A stretch of DNA of 64,000 nucleotides from Rhodocyclales bacterium (GCA_016183655.1 JACPEH010000002.1:62001-126000), one strand, 5' to 3'; numbered from the stretch's first letter, positions 1 through 11,662 are shown. Notes: a model not told the origin generated them from the letters alone. Numbers and translations are program-made.

Positions 1-144
1 GCGAGCCTGCTGCAGCATCTGGAAGAGGAATTGCGTTGCCGGTACAAGGTCGGCAATGTGTCGCACGAGCTTCTGCGCAAGATTCAGAGCGTGCCGAAAA
101 GCAAGCTGGACCAGTGCCTCGAACGTCATCGACAAGCCCGGTAG
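1..144 (+). CDS. C-terminal end of an unidentified protein (partial)
   Basis: The window opens inside a reading frame (frame 1) whose last 47 codons run to a TAG at 142-144. The visible tail is charged and helical-looking, ends in an Arg/His-rich stretch (ERHRQAR) and shows no motif I recognise. A strong hairpin terminator starts 15 bp after the stop, which supports this being a real gene end. The 5' part lies outside the window, so no function is offered. Confidence 0.55.
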   Translation, partial: ASLLQHLEEELRCRYKVGNVSHELLRKIQSVPKSKLDQCLERHRQAR

Positions 145-159
145 CCGGTAAAAAGCATG

Positions 160-190
160 AAGCCCATGTGTTTGCACATGGGCTTCTTTC
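160..190 (+). terminator. Rho-independent terminator after the partial first gene
   Basis: A perfect 11-bp stem (160-170 pairing with 175-185) closes a 4-nt TTTG loop and is followed by CTTTC. It sits directly behind the stop codon at 144. The T-tract is short, so efficiency may be moderate. Confidence 0.75.
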
Positions 191-786
191 ACTGCTCACC
201 TCGGTACTCACGACCAAGGTAGTTGGCTTTTCGCCGGTAGGGCGCTACTCAGTCTTCTCTTTCAATCCAATTAGCATACCAACCATAGACTCTCCGACCG
301 TGAAAATAATTTGTTCCGGCGAAACCAACAATCAGCCAGAACTCACTTTCACTGTAGCCCTTTGCGGCAAAAAAGCCAGCTCATTCCTTGGCGTTGGTGC
401 AGTCGGCGTCGGCGCCGGTGAAGCTCCCCGACCTGCAGGTCCGGGGCTTCCCACGATACCGAGCGGGCGCGCGGTGCGCGCCCTGGTTGTGTTTTCGTCT
501 CGCTCACTCCGGCATGAATGCCGGGGCTTGCGCTTGACGCGTGGTCATGAACAGCCCTTACGGCAAACTGCGCCCGCGTCGATGGAATGCGAAGTCGTTC
601 GCTTGCTGCGGCCGCTGTCCGGGGGCTGTGTGGCGCACGATCGGCTTCGCTTCGCCGCTCGCTATTGCCGCGCGGAAGTGCCGGTGGAGCAATGGTAAGC
701 TGGCGCCCAGCGGCTTTTACGGTGGCGCGGAGAAACTCCCACGACCCATCCCGCGACTGTCCTCAACTCAACCCAGACACTCACTC
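191..786. other. Gene-poor stretch with a dispersed repeat
   Basis: No convincing gene lies here. The left half (191-410) is more AT-rich than its surroundings. On the minus strand it holds a short frame ending at 249 that reads plausibly (aromatic-rich, last residues YANWIERED) but lacks a start codon and is cut by a TGA upstream, so it may be a gene remnant. The 129-bp dispersed repeat occupies 418-546. The part from 547 to 786 holds nothing I can support apart from the region leading into the next gene. Confidence 0.4.
418..546 (+). repeat. 129-bp dispersed repeat, copy 1 (three nested palindromes)
   Basis: This block recurs at 18327-18455 with the same length and only scattered mismatches. 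It holds three inverted repeats: an AAGCTCCCC...GGGGCTT hairpin at about 421-450, a GGGCGCGC/GCGCGCCC hairpin around 465-483 and a CCGGCAT/ATGCCGG hairpin around 509-525. Shorter copies of the first hairpin, on the opposite strand, lie at 29228 and 31338. The first hairpin resembles the subterminal palindromes of IS200/IS605 elements, but no transposase is present, so a non-autonomous relic is only an inference. Confidence 0.75.
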
Positions 787-1155
787 ATGACCAGAAAACA
801 GCAGAAATTGATTGTGGCCGCTATGGCGGTAACGATGATCGGCGGCGCCGGCGCGGCGGAACAGCACGAGCACCGGCATCATCATTTCCCCAAGGACGTC
901 GATGCATTCCATGGCGTCCTCGCCCCGGTATGGCATGCCCCTCGGGGCAAGGAGCGCAACCAGGACGCCTGCACCAAGGCGGGTCGGATGGAGCGCCTGG
1001 CAAAGGACATTCGCTCCACCGATGCTTCCGGCCTGCAGGCCAGCATCACCACGCTGACGAAGCAATGCCAGGGCGGCAACGGGGATGTCGAGGGCGCGCT
1101 GTTCGATGTGCATGAGGAATTTCATCGCCTGATCGAGCCGAAAAAGGGCGCGTAA
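787..1155 (+). CDS. Small exported His-rich protein of unknown function
   Basis: This encodes a 122-residue protein. Residues 1 to about 24 form a signal peptide (basic start, hydrophobic core, cleavage near GAGAA). The mature N-terminus is His-rich (EHRHHH), which suggests metal binding. The rest looks helical and contains two cysteines. The ATG at 787 was chosen because the signal peptide begins there; the same frame is open upstream but runs into non-coding-looking sequence, and no strong ribosome site is visible. I do not recognise the family. A periplasmic location is inferred from the signal peptide. Confidence 0.6.
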   Translation: MTRKQQKLIVAAMAVTMIGGAGAAEQHEHRHHHFPKDVDAFHGVLAPVWHAPRGKERNQDACTKAGRMERLAKDIRSTDASGLQASITTLTKQCQGGNGDVEGALFDVHEEFHRLIEPKKGA

Positions 1156-1206
1156 GGCTGTATAGCGACGTGGCCGCGAGCGCGGAAGCGAACCGAAACT
1201 CCGGGT

Positions 1207-1425
1207 TCACTTTGTTGCCGCCGAGTCGGGGTGGTCGTCCTCGTCCGATGCCTGGAGCCACCACAGCAGGTCGCTGCCTTGCAGCGGCGTCGGCACCATC
1301 TGGTTCTTCTTCCAGCGAAAGACGGGGCCGGCCGGGAGATAGCGGGCCAATATTTCGCCTCGGGAGGTCACGCCAAAGAACGGCCAGCCGGAACGGATGG
1401 CTGTACGGATTTCGGCATCGGTCAC
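1207..1425 (-). CDS. Small conserved-looking hypothetical protein, GTG start
   Basis: This encodes a 72-residue soluble protein. The GTG at 1425 was chosen because an excellent AGGAGG ribosome site lies about 8 nt upstream; the frame stays open further upstream but turns Arg/Gln-rich and looks non-coding. It contains a tryptophan-rich C-terminal half (RWKKNQM, DLLWWLQ) and an acidic tail. No family is recognised. It converges with the gene ending at 1155 and stands alone. Confidence 0.55.
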   Translation of the reverse strand: MTDAEIRTAIRSGWPFFGVTSRGEILARYLPAGPVFRWKKNQMVPTPLQGSDLLWWLQASDEDDHPDSAATK

Positions 1426-1612
1426 TGCTGGCTCCTCCTGGGGCGATGGCTGAATTGCGCGTCGGCGTCTGATGGGACGGGGACTGTTCTGTTGCGACTG
1501 GCGAATTTTCCTTTCGTTCGTTCGCAACTGCGGCGTGCGTTGTGTTGCGCCGGATTTCAGGGGGACGCTGCCAGCGCGGGGGGCGGCTCCGTTGTGTGCG
1601 GCGGTTGCCTGG

Positions 1613-1633
1613 ATTCCGGGTCAAGCCCGGAAT
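1613..1633. repeat. REP-like palindrome
   Basis: An 8-bp perfect stem (ATTCCGGG, loop TCAAG, CCCGGAAT) is followed by GACGG. This is the typical layout of short extragenic palindromes common in proteobacterial intergenic regions. A related but different palindrome occurs at 63953. Confidence 0.6.
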
Positions 1634-1642
1634 GACGGGGGG

Positions 1643-1740
1643 GCTCAGGTGGACGGGGTTGCCTCAGCCGGATGGGGTTGCCTCAGGCGGATCCGGGTTG
1701 CCTCAGGCGGATCCGGGTTGCCTCAGGCGGATCCGGGTTG
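1643..1740. repeat. 20-bp tandem repeat, three perfect plus two degenerate units
   Basis: Positions 1681-1740 are three exact copies of a 20-bp unit (CCTCAGGCGGATCCGGGTTG). They are preceded by a 19-bp unit (1662-1680) and an 18-bp unit (1644-1661) that are clearly related. The array lies between two minus-strand genes, just downstream of the terminator that follows the isomerase gene. Copy number may vary between strains. Confidence 0.85.
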
Positions 1741-1762
1741 GCTGAGCGTTCGGTGCGTAGAC

Positions 1763-1789
1763 AAAAAAGGCTGCCTCGCGGCAGCCTTT
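1763..1789 (-). terminator. Rho-independent terminator of the isomerase gene
   Basis: Read on the minus strand, a 10-bp stem (AAAGGCTGCC with a 4-nt loop) is followed by a run of six T. It begins about 22 bp after the stop codon at 1811. Confidence 0.85.
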
Positions 1790-1810
1790 CCGTGGGCGTG
1801 AAGCCGAGGC

Positions 1811-2620
1811 TCAGTTGACCTTGGCCTTGGCGCGCAGGCCTTCGAGCATCTTCTGCACCAGCTGCTGGTTGGCGCGCTGTTCGAGTTGCGGCTTGAGCTG
1901 GTCGAAGGGCGGGGCTTCCAGCGGGCGGGTGTCTTCGAGCTGGATCACGTGCCAGCCGAAGTCGGTCTTCACCGGGGCTTCGGTGTACTTGCCCTTTTCC
2001 AGCTTGGCCAGTGCCTCGGCGAACGGCGGCACGTAGGCGCCGGCGGCGCTCCAGCCGAGGTCGCCGCCGTTGTCCTTGGAGCCGGGGTCCTTCGACTGCT
2101 TGGCCAGTTCGTCGAACTTGGCGCCCTTCTTCAGGTTGGCGACGATGGTCTTCGCGTCTTCCTCTTTCTCGACGAGGATGTGGCGCGCCTTGTATTCGGT
2201 GCCGCCGAGCTTGCTCTTCAGCACGTCGTACTCGGCCTTCAGCTGCGCTTCGCTGACCGGGTTCTTGCGCACGTAGTCCTGGATGAAGGCGCGGATCAGC
2301 ACGGCCTGGCGGGCGAGGTCGGCCTGCGCGGCGACCGTCGGGTTCTTCTCGACGCCGCTCTTCTTCGCTTCCTGCAGCAGCAGTTCGCGGCGGATCAGTT
2401 CCTCGCGCACGGCGTTCTTCAGTTCGGGCGAATCGGGCATCCCCTGGCCCTTCTGTTCGGCGTAGAAGGTGTCGAAGGTGCTCTGCGGGATGGCGACGCC
2501 GTTCACCGTGGCGACCGGGGCGGCCTTCGCCGGTGCGGCAGCCTTTTCGGCGGCGAGGACGGGAAGCGACAGGAACGCGCCGGCAAGCAGCGTGGCGAGC
2601 AGTTTCGAGGGGGTGTGCAT
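1811..2620 (-). CDS. Periplasmic parvulin-type peptidyl-prolyl cis-trans isomerase
   Basis: This 269-residue protein helps fold exported proteins by isomerising X-Pro bonds. A signal peptide covers residues 1 to about 23 (hydrophobic core, cleavage at VLAAE). A SurA/PrsA-like helical N-terminal chaperone segment follows. The parvulin domain spans about residues 133-230, with the hallmark KARHILVE, the DPGSKDNGGDLGW segment and the FGWHVIQL strand. The ATG at 2620 is preceded by AAGGAAGG; an upstream in-frame ATG would bury the signal peptide. It lies just downstream of bolA, yciI and yciB on the same strand and has its own terminator. Confidence 0.92.
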   Translation of the reverse strand: MHTPSKLLATLLAGAFLSLPVLAAEKAAAPAKAAPVATVNGVAIPQSTFDTFYAEQKGQGMPDSPELKNAVREELIRRELLLQEAKKSGVEKNPTVAAQADLARQAVLIRAFIQDYVRKNPVSEAQLKAEYDVLKSKLGGTEYKARHILVEKEEDAKTIVANLKKGAKFDELAKQSKDPGSKDNGGDLGWSAAGAYVPPFAEALAKLEKGKYTEAPVKTDFGWHVIQLEDTRPLEAPPFDQLKPQLEQRANQQLVQKMLEGLRAKAKVN

Positions 2621-2682
2621 GGATCGTTTTCCTTCCTTGAGTGGGCGGATCGTCATTGAATCTTGGGGTAAATCTGTGGCGA

Positions 2683-2955
2683 TTATACTTCGTCCGGCGC
2701 CAATGCCTTGATGCCGAGCGCATGGATGCGGGTGCGCATCAGGTCGCCGACCAGGTCGAAGACCAGGCGGTGGCGGGCGACGGTGTTCTTGCCGGCGAAG
2801 GCGGCGGAAACGAGCACGAGGCGGTAGTGGCCGCCCTCCCGCGCGCCGGCGTGGCCGGCATGCAGGTGCGAGTCGTCGGCGAACTCGAAGCGCGTCGGCG
2901 CCAGCGGCGCCAGCCGTTCGCGCAGCAGGGTCTCGATGTCGGCGCCTGCGTTCAT
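2683..2955 (-). CDS. bolA: BolA family protein
   Basis: This encodes a 90-residue BolA/IbaG-type protein. These proteins partner with monothiol glutaredoxins in iron-sulfur handling and in some bacteria affect morphology under stress. The family core is visible: an acidic-His segment DDSHLHAGHAG and the FAGKNTVARHRLV segment that carries the conserved helix-turn-helix-like fold. Its start codon overlaps the stop of yciI (TGATG), so the two are translationally coupled. A short C-terminal HALGIKALAPDE segment is typical of the family. Confidence 0.92.
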   Translation of the reverse strand: MNAGADIETLLRERLAPLAPTRFEFADDSHLHAGHAGAREGGHYRLVLVSAAFAGKNTVARHRLVFDLVGDLMRTRIHALGIKALAPDEV

Positions 2956-3257
2956 CAGGCCGGCAGGACCTTCTTGAACGGCTTGACGGTGACCTTCTCG
3001 TACACGCCGGCGGCGATGTAGGGGTCGGCGTCGGCCCAGGCCTGCGCGGCCGCCAGCGAGGTGAACTCGGCGACGATCAGGCTGCCGGAGAAGCCGGCGG
3101 GGCCGGGGTCGGGCGAGTCGATCGCCGGGCAGGGGCCGGCCAGCACGAGGCGGCCTTCGGCCTGCAGCGCCTGCAGGCGGGCGAGGTGGTCGGGGCGGGC
3201 GGCCATGCGTTGATCCAGCGAGCCGGCGCGGTCTTCGCCGATGATTGCGTACAGCAT
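2955..3257 (-). CDS. yciI: YciI-like protein
   Basis: This is a 100-residue protein of the YciI/YCII family, small ferredoxin-fold proteins with a conserved His-Asp pair whose chemistry is poorly defined. The segments [18 protein letters not shown] and [19 protein letters not shown] match the family throughout. The ATG overlaps the stop of yciB (TAATG) and the stop overlaps the bolA start, making a tightly coupled yciB-yciI-bolA unit, an arrangement common in betaproteobacteria. Confidence 0.9.
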   Translation of the reverse strand: MLYAIIGEDRAGSLDQRMAARPDHLARLQALQAEGRLVLAGPCPAIDSPDPGPAGFSGSLIVAEFTSLAAAQAWADADPYIAAGVYEKVTVKPFKKVLPA

Positions 3258-3790
3258 TACTTCTTCTCCTCGATGTACTTCGACAGCATCACGCCTTGCG
3301 CGAGCACGAAGCCGAACATCAGTCCGATGCCGCCGAAGAGCTTGAAATTGACCCAGGTGTCGGTCGAAAAGTTGAAGGCCACCACCAGGTTGGCGATGCC
3401 CATGAAGACGAAAAAGCCGATCCACGACCAGTTCATCTTGTTCCAGGCCGCGTCGGGAAGCTCCATCTGCTCGGCGAGCAGGCTCCTGATCAGGTTCTTC
3501 TTCATGAACAGTGTGCCGCCGGCGAGCGTGGCGGCGAACAGCCAGTAGAGCACCGTCGGCTTCCACTTGATGAAGGTCTCGTCCTGCAGGAGCAGCGTCG
3601 CCCCGCCGAAGACGGTGATGATCGCCAGGCTGATCCAGAGCATGGTGTCGACCTTGCGATGGCGGAACCAGACCCAGCCGATCTGCACGAAGGTGGCGGC
3701 GATGGCGACGCCGGTGGCGACAAAGATGCCTGCAAACTTGTAGGCGACGAAGAAGAGGATGACGGGGAAGAGATCGAAGAGGAACTTCAT
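3257..3790 (-). CDS. yciB: Inner-membrane septation protein A (YciB/IspZ)
   Basis: This encodes a 177-residue inner-membrane protein with about five transmembrane segments. The family sequence is clear from the first residues ([19 protein letters not shown]) through [18 protein letters not shown]. YciB homologues influence cell-envelope integrity and septation. The ATG at 3790 begins the conserved family N-terminus; the frame is open further upstream, but that part runs into the divergent regulator's promoter region. It is the first gene of the yciB-yciI-bolA unit. Confidence 0.93.
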   Translation of the reverse strand: MKFLFDLFPVILFFVAYKFAGIFVATGVAIAATFVQIGWVWFRHRKVDTMLWISLAIITVFGGATLLLQDETFIKWKPTVLYWLFAATLAGGTLFMKKNLIRSLLAEQMELPDAAWNKMNWSWIGFFVFMGIANLVVAFNFSTDTWVNFKLFGGIGLMFGFVLAQGVMLSKYIEEKK

Positions 3791-3886
3791 GTGAGCGGGC
3801 CGTGAAAGTCGGGCGATTATGGCCGATCCGCCGCTGCCGTGTCCATGCTCCGGCGTTATACTGCCCGTTCTGCCATGGAGAGGCCC

Positions 3887-4935
3887 ATGAACCGGATCGC
3901 CATCGTCGATGATAGCGACATCAATCTGACCCTGCTCAAGCACCTGGTGATCAAGCTCGGCGACTGCGAGCCGCTGCTCTTCTCCGATTCGCAGCAGGGG
4001 CTCGACTGGTGCCTCGGCAACGACCCCGACCTGATCATCGTCGACTACATGATGCCGGTGCTCGACGGCCTCGCCTTCATCGAGCGCCTGCGCGCCGCGC
4101 CCGGCCGCGAAGAGCTGCCGGTGCTGATGATCACCGCCAACGACGACAAGGAAGTCCGCTACGAGGCGCTACGCCGCGGTGCCACCGATTTCCTGACGAA
4201 GCCGGTCGACACCACCGAATTCCGCGCCCGCGTGCGCAACATGCTGGCGCTGCGCGCCAGCCAGCGGCGGCTGGCGAACCGCAACCAGGAACTGGCGGCG
4301 GAAGTGCGCAAGGCGACGGCGGAGATCCACCTGCGCGAGCAGGAGCTGCTCTTCCGCATGTCGCGCGCGGCCGAATTCCGCGACCCCGAGACCGGCGCCC
4401 ACATCCAGCGCATGGCGCATTACTCGACGCTGATCGCCGGCCGCCTCGGCCTCGATGCGGCGACCCAGGAACTGCTGCTGCAGGCGGCGCCGATGCACGA
4501 CGTGGGCAAGATCGGCATTCCCGACTACATCCTGCTCAAGCCGGGGCGGCTGACGCCGGAAGAGTTCGAGGTGATGAAGAGCCATGCCCGCCTCGGGCAC
4601 GAACTGCTGCAGGGCAGCAGCTCCCGCATCCTGCAGGCCGGCGCCGCGATCGCGCTGGCGCACCACGAGAAATTCGACGGTTCCGGCTATCCGCAGCGGC
4701 TCGCCGGCGAAGCGATTCCGCTGTTCGGGCGGATCGTCGCCGTCGCCGACGTCTTCGACGCGCTGACCTCCGAGCGCCCGTACAAGAAGGCCTGGGACCT
4801 GGAGCGCGCGGCCGCCTTCCTGCGCGACAACCGCGGCAGCCACTTCGATCCGGCCTGCGTCGATGCCTTCTTCGCCGCCTGGGGCGAGGCGCTGCAGATC
4901 CGCGACCGCTTCCACGATGAAGAGGTGCCGCTGCT

Positions 4936-4939
<4 letters not shown>
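3887..4939 (+). CDS. Response regulator with HD-GYP phosphodiesterase output
   Basis: This 350-residue protein resembles RpfG. An N-terminal receiver domain (about residues 1-120) has the acidic pair at Asp8/Asp9 and a phospho-acceptor Asp53 in IIVDYMMP. The C-terminal HD-GYP domain has the HD pair at His204-Asp205 ([10 protein letters not shown]) and the GYP motif at 267-269, so it is expected to hydrolyse cyclic-di-GMP. The ATG at 3887 follows GGAGAGG. Its last codon overlaps the GTG of the next gene, a hybrid histidine kinase, which is the likely phosphodonor. Confidence 0.93.
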
Positions 4940-8052
<3,113 letters not shown>

Positions 8053-8063
8053 GCCGGCCGCCG

Positions 8064-8270
8064 ATGGACGCCGCGGCAGCGAACCGGACCTACCTGATCG
8101 AGCTGTGCAGCGGCGAGCGACGCCGCTGGCGCTGTCTCGGCGCCGATGCCCGCGGGCAGGTATGGTGGCGGGATCTCGAAAGCGGACTGGAATTCAACGA
8201 AGACAGCCTGATGTACGCGTGGCGCATCGTCGGACCGGACGATGCCGGCGGCGGGCCCCCCGCGGACTAG
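8064..8270 (+). CDS. Small unknown protein following the hybrid kinase
   Basis: This encodes a 68-residue protein 11 bp after the kinase stop. A GTG at 8049 that overlaps the kinase stop would give 73 residues and is an equally reasonable start. It is Trp/Arg-rich with an acidic C-terminus, contains a WWRDLESGLEF segment, has no membrane segment and matches no family I know. Its stop overlaps the end of the convergent bioD by 4 nt. Coupling to the two-component pair suggests co-expression but not a role. Confidence 0.5.
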   Translation: MDAAAANRTYLIELCSGERRRWRCLGADARGQVWWRDLESGLEFNEDSLMYAWRIVGPDDAGGGPPAD

Positions 8271-8947
8271 CGCGATTCGGCAGCGGTTGCCGGCAGCGAC
8301 AGATGTCTGGCCGCCTCGGCGCCGGCGGCGCCGTGCGGGATGACGCCGAGCAGCGGCGCGTCGAGGCGGGCCTGCAGCGTTGCCAGGTTTTCGGCGAAGC
8401 GGCCCATCTCGGGATCGACGCGGTTGGCGATCCAGCCGGCCAGCGTCAGCCCGCGCGCCTTGATCGCCTCCTGCGTCAGCAGCGCATGGTTCAGGCAGCC
8501 GAGGCGCATGCCGATGACGAGGATGATCGGCAGCGCGAGCGCGGCGGCGAGGTCGGCGGCGTCGAAGCCGCTGTCTTCGTCGAGCGGCACGAGAAAACCG
8601 CCGACGCCCTCGACCACTACCACCTCGGCCAGCTTGCCAAGCTCGGCGAAGGCCGCCAGCACCGGCTCCGGCCGGATCGTGACGCCGCTCTCGCGGGCCG
8701 CGATGTGCGGCGCGACGGCGGCGGCGAAGCACCAGGGATTGACCAGCGCGCGTGGCGCGGCAACCGACGACGCGGCGATCAGCGCCGCCACGTCCTCGTT
8801 GATGCCGTCGGCGGCGGTACCGGCGGCGACCGGCTTCATGCCGACCGCCGACCGCCCTTGCGCGCGGAAGGCGTGCAGCAGCGCGCAGGCGGCGTGCGTC
8901 TTGCCGATCTCGGTGTCGGTGCCGGCGATGAAGTAGGCGTGTTTCAT
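8267..8947 (-). CDS. bioD: Dethiobiotin synthetase
   Basis: This 226-residue enzyme closes the ureido ring of dethiobiotin from 7,8-diaminopelargonic acid, CO2 and ATP, the penultimate step of biotin synthesis. The P-loop GTDTEIGKT is at residues 8-16, followed by the conserved MKPVAAG and the VVVEGVGGFLVPL strand. It is the last gene of the bio operon; its ATG overlaps the bioC stop by 4 nt. bioB, needed for the final step, is not in the window. Confidence 0.96.
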   Translation of the reverse strand: MKHAYFIAGTDTEIGKTHAACALLHAFRAQGRSAVGMKPVAAGTAADGINEDVAALIAASSVAAPRALVNPWCFAAAVAPHIAARESGVTIRPEPVLAAFAELGKLAEVVVVEGVGGFLVPLDEDSGFDAADLAAALALPIILVIGMRLGCLNHALLTQEAIKARGLTLAGWIANRVDPEMGRFAENLATLQARLDAPLLGVIPHGAAGAEAARHLSLPATAAESR

Positions 8948-9726
8948 TTGCGGGCGGTCAGCAAAAGCACATCGTAGCTGGCCGGCAGCCCTTCCGCCAC
9001 GCGCTGCCGCTCGTAGGCGTCGGCGAGCGCCTGCCAGGCGGCCTTGCCCATCATGCCGGTGCGCCGCCCGGCGCCGAGCGCGTTGGCGCCGATCGCCTTG
9101 ACCGCGCCGAGCAGCTGTTTCAGGTCGGGGTAGTGCAGCGTCACCGTCTCGCGCAGCAATGCGACGTCGCGCAGCCCGGCCGCCTGCGCCGTCTCCGCCA
9201 GCCGGTCGGCGGCGGCGAAGTCGAGCGTGTGGCGGTGCCGGTCGACGCCGGCGAAGGCGGTGCGCAGTTCGGCGTAGGTGCCGCTGCCGAGCGTCGACAG
9301 CGCCAGTCGCCCGTCGCGGCGCAGCACCCGCGCCGCCTCGCGCAGCACGGTGGCGGCGTCGCACCACTGCACGGTCAGGCTGGACCACCACAGGTCGAAG
9401 GCGGCGTCGGCGAAGGGCAGCGCCTCGATGTCGGCCACCGTGCAGGCGGTGCCGGCCGGTGCGCTGTGCCGCGTCGTCGCCGTCATCGCCTCGGCGAAAT
9501 CGGCGGCGACGATCACGGCCTCGGCCCAGCGGCCGTGCAGCAGGCGGGCGCCGTAGCCGGTGCCGCAGCCGGCGTCGAGGATGCGTGCGGGCGCAGCGGC
9601 GCCGGCGGCGTCGAGCCGGGCGAGCAGGCGCCCGCAGACTTCCCGCTGCAAGACGGCGGCGGCGTCGTAGCTGGCGGCGGCGCGGGCGAAGGAATCGCGG
9701 ATGCGCTGCTTGTCGGGCAGGGTCAT
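8944..9726 (-). CDS. bioC: Malonyl-[acyl-carrier protein] O-methyltransferase
   Basis: This 260-residue SAM-dependent methyltransferase masks malonyl-ACP as its methyl ester so that fatty-acid enzymes can build pimeloyl-ACP. The SAM site ILDAGCGTGYGARLL and the downstream ADIEALPFADAAFDLWWSS segment are typical of BioC. It sits between bioH and bioD with ATGA overlaps on both sides, which fixes the assignment more firmly than the generic methyltransferase fold alone. Confidence 0.93.
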   Translation of the reverse strand: MTLPDKQRIRDSFARAAASYDAAAVLQREVCGRLLARLDAAGAAAPARILDAGCGTGYGARLLHGRWAEAVIVAADFAEAMTATTRHSAPAGTACTVADIEALPFADAAFDLWWSSLTVQWCDAATVLREAARVLRRDGRLALSTLGSGTYAELRTAFAGVDRHRHTLDFAAADRLAETAQAAGLRDVALLRETVTLHYPDLKQLLGAVKAIGANALGAGRRTGMMGKAAWQALADAYERQRVAEGLPASYDVLLLTARK

Positions 9727-10511
9727 CGGTCGGCGCTCCTCCCGGCCTCGCAGAATCCGGCCAGCGCCCGCGCGAAGTGCGCCGGGTCGGCAAGGAAGGG
9801 GGCGTGCGCGCTGCCCGCGAAGCGTTCGAGGCGGGCGTCGGGCAGCGTCGCCGCCAGCCACTCGCCGGCGGCGATCGGCATCAGCGGGTCGTGGCCGCCG
9901 TGCACCACCAGCGTCGGCGTCGTCACGCCCGGCACCGTCGCCCGCAGGTCGACGTCGCGCAGCCAGTCGAGGCCTTTCGCCAGTACCGGCGCCGGTGGCA
10001 GGCCCGCAGCGTTGTCTACGAGCAGCGTCGTCAGCGCGCGGCTGACGGCGCGTGCCTTGTCGTCGCCCTGGTTGAACAGCATGACGAAGCGCGTCAGCGT
10101 CGCCGCGGCGTTCTGCGCCACGGCGCGGGTGAAGGTGGCGTGGTTTTCCGGCTCTTGTGCGCAGGCCCAGCCCTCGGCCTGGACGAATTTCGGCGTCGTG
10201 CCGACCAGCACCAGCCGCGCGAAGTGCCCCGGCCGCGCCGCCGCCGCGGCGAGCGCCAGCATGCCGCCGAGCGACCAGCCGCACAGTGTCGTTCCGGCCG
10301 GCAGCGCAGCGGTGACGGCGGCGGCGGTGTGGGCGAAATCGGCGCCGTCGTCGGCGCTGCCGTCGTAGCCGGGCAGGCTCACGCGGTGCACGCGAAAGCG
10401 CTCCGCGAGCAAGCCGGCGACGCCGTCCCAGGCGCCGGCGCCGAGGCCCCAGCCGTGCAGCAGCGCGAGGTCCGGGCCGGCGGCGCCGAGCGTTGAAACG
10501 GCGAGCGTCAT
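9723..10511 (-). CDS. bioH: Pimeloyl-ACP methyl ester carboxylesterase
   Basis: This 262-residue alpha/beta-hydrolase removes the methyl group that BioC added, releasing pimeloyl-ACP. The oxyanion strand LLHGWGLGAGAWDG, nucleophile Ser80 in GWSLGG, the acid in HGGHDPLMP and the catalytic His in GSAHAPF are all present. The start overlaps the bioF stop by 4 nt. No signal peptide, consistent with a cytoplasmic enzyme. Confidence 0.94.
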   Translation of the reverse strand: MTLAVSTLGAAGPDLALLHGWGLGAGAWDGVAGLLAERFRVHRVSLPGYDGSADDGADFAHTAAAVTAALPAGTTLCGWSLGGMLALAAAAARPGHFARLVLVGTTPKFVQAEGWACAQEPENHATFTRAVAQNAAATLTRFVMLFNQGDDKARAVSRALTTLLVDNAAGLPPAPVLAKGLDWLRDVDLRATVPGVTTPTLVVHGGHDPLMPIAAGEWLAATLPDARLERFAGSAHAPFLADPAHFARALAGFCEAGRSADR

Positions 10512-11662
10512 GCCAGTGCGCGCAGCGCGTCGACCAGTTGTGCGACGTGCGCTTCGGTGTGCGCGGCGGAGAGCGAGACGCGCAGGCGCGCGGTGCCCTT
10601 GGCCACCGTCGGCGGGCGGATCGCCGGCACCCACAGGCCGCGCGCGAAGAGCGCTTCGGCGATGCGCACGGCTTCGTGGTTGTCGCCGATGATCACCGGC
10701 TGGATCGCCGTTTCCGAGCGCAGCATGTTCCAGCGCAGGCCGTCGAGCCCGGCGCGCAACTGCGCGATCAGCCGCTGCAGGTGCGCGCGGCGCGCGTCGG
10801 CGGCTTCTATCAGCGCCACGCTCTGCGTCACCGTCGCCGCCATCACCGGGCTGGCGGCGGTGGTGAAGATGTAGCTGCGGGCGCGGTTGACCAGCCAGTC
10901 GATCACCCGCCGGTCGGCGGCGACGAAGGCGCCGGCGACGCCGGCGGCCTTGCCCAGCGTGCCCATCAGGATCACCCGCGGGTCGGCCGGCAGGTGGAAG
11001 TGCGACAGCGTGCCGCGGCCGTTCTCGCCGAGCACGCCGAAGCCGTGCGCGTCGTCGATCACCAGCCAGGCGTCGTGGCGCTCGGCCAGTTCGAACAGTT
11101 GCGGCAGCGGCGCGATGTCGCCGTCCATGCTGAACACCGCGTCGGTGAGGATCAGCTTCCTTTTCGCCGTGCTCGCCGCCAGCATCGCCGCCAGGCCGGC
11201 GACGTCGCCGTGCAGGTAGCGGTGGCTTTCGGCGCGGGAGAGCTGCACGGCGTCGATCAGCGAGGCGTGGTTCAGCTTGTCGGCGAAGACCGCGTCGCCG
11301 CGCCCGAGCAGCGCCGGCACGATCGCCAGGTTGGCCAGGTAGCCGGTGGCAAAGCTCAGTGCCGCCGGGAAGTCGACGAATCCGGCGAGCGCCGCTTCCG
11401 CTTCCTCGTGCGGCCGCAGGTGGCCGGAGACGAGGTGCGAGGCGCCGCTGCCGACGCCCCACCGCGCCGCCGCGGCCTGCGCTGCGGCGATCAGCTCGGG
11501 GTGGTTGGCGAAGCCGAGGTAGTCGTTGCTGCAGAAGCTGACGACGGCCTGGCCGTCGACCACGCACTCCGGGCCGCAGGGCGAGTCGAGCACGCGCCGA
11601 CGGCGCAGCAGGCCGTCGGCGGCGAGCTCGGCGAGGTTTTGCTGGAGTTCGTCCCAGATCAT
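10508..11662 (-). CDS. bioF: 8-amino-7-oxononanoate synthase
   Basis: This 384-residue PLP enzyme condenses pimeloyl-ACP with alanine. Family landmarks include FCSNDYLGFANHP near residue 43, GSGASHLVSGH, the cofactor-contacting DDAHGFGVLG and the Schiff-base lysine segment MGTLGKAAGVAG. Its start overlaps the bioA stop by 4 nt. Confidence 0.96.
   Translation of the reverse strand: MIWDELQQNLAELAADGLLRRRRVLDSPCGPECVVDGQAVVSFCSNDYLGFANHPELIAAAQAAAARWGVGSGASHLVSGHLRPHEEAEAALAGFVDFPAALSFATGYLANLAIVPALLGRGDAVFADKLNHASLIDAVQLSRAESHRYLHGDVAGLAAMLAASTAKRKLILTDAVFSMDGDIAPLPQLFELAERHDAWLVIDDAHGFGVLGENGRGTLSHFHLPADPRVILMGTLGKAAGVAGAFVAADRRVIDWLVNRARSYIFTTAASPVMAATVTQSVALIEAADARRAHLQRLIAQLRAGLDGLRWNMLRSETAIQPVIIGDNHEAVRIAEALFARGLWVPAIRPPTVAKGTARLRVSLSAAHTEAHVAQLVDALRALA

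Noticed and set aside
249-380. Small minus-strand gene in the first intergenic region
   Set aside because: The frame has coding-like residues but no start codon and an upstream in-frame TGA; at most a remnant.
547-786. N-terminal extension of the small His-rich exported protein
   Set aside because: The frame is open, but the extension would precede and bury a clear signal peptide and begins inside the dispersed repeat.
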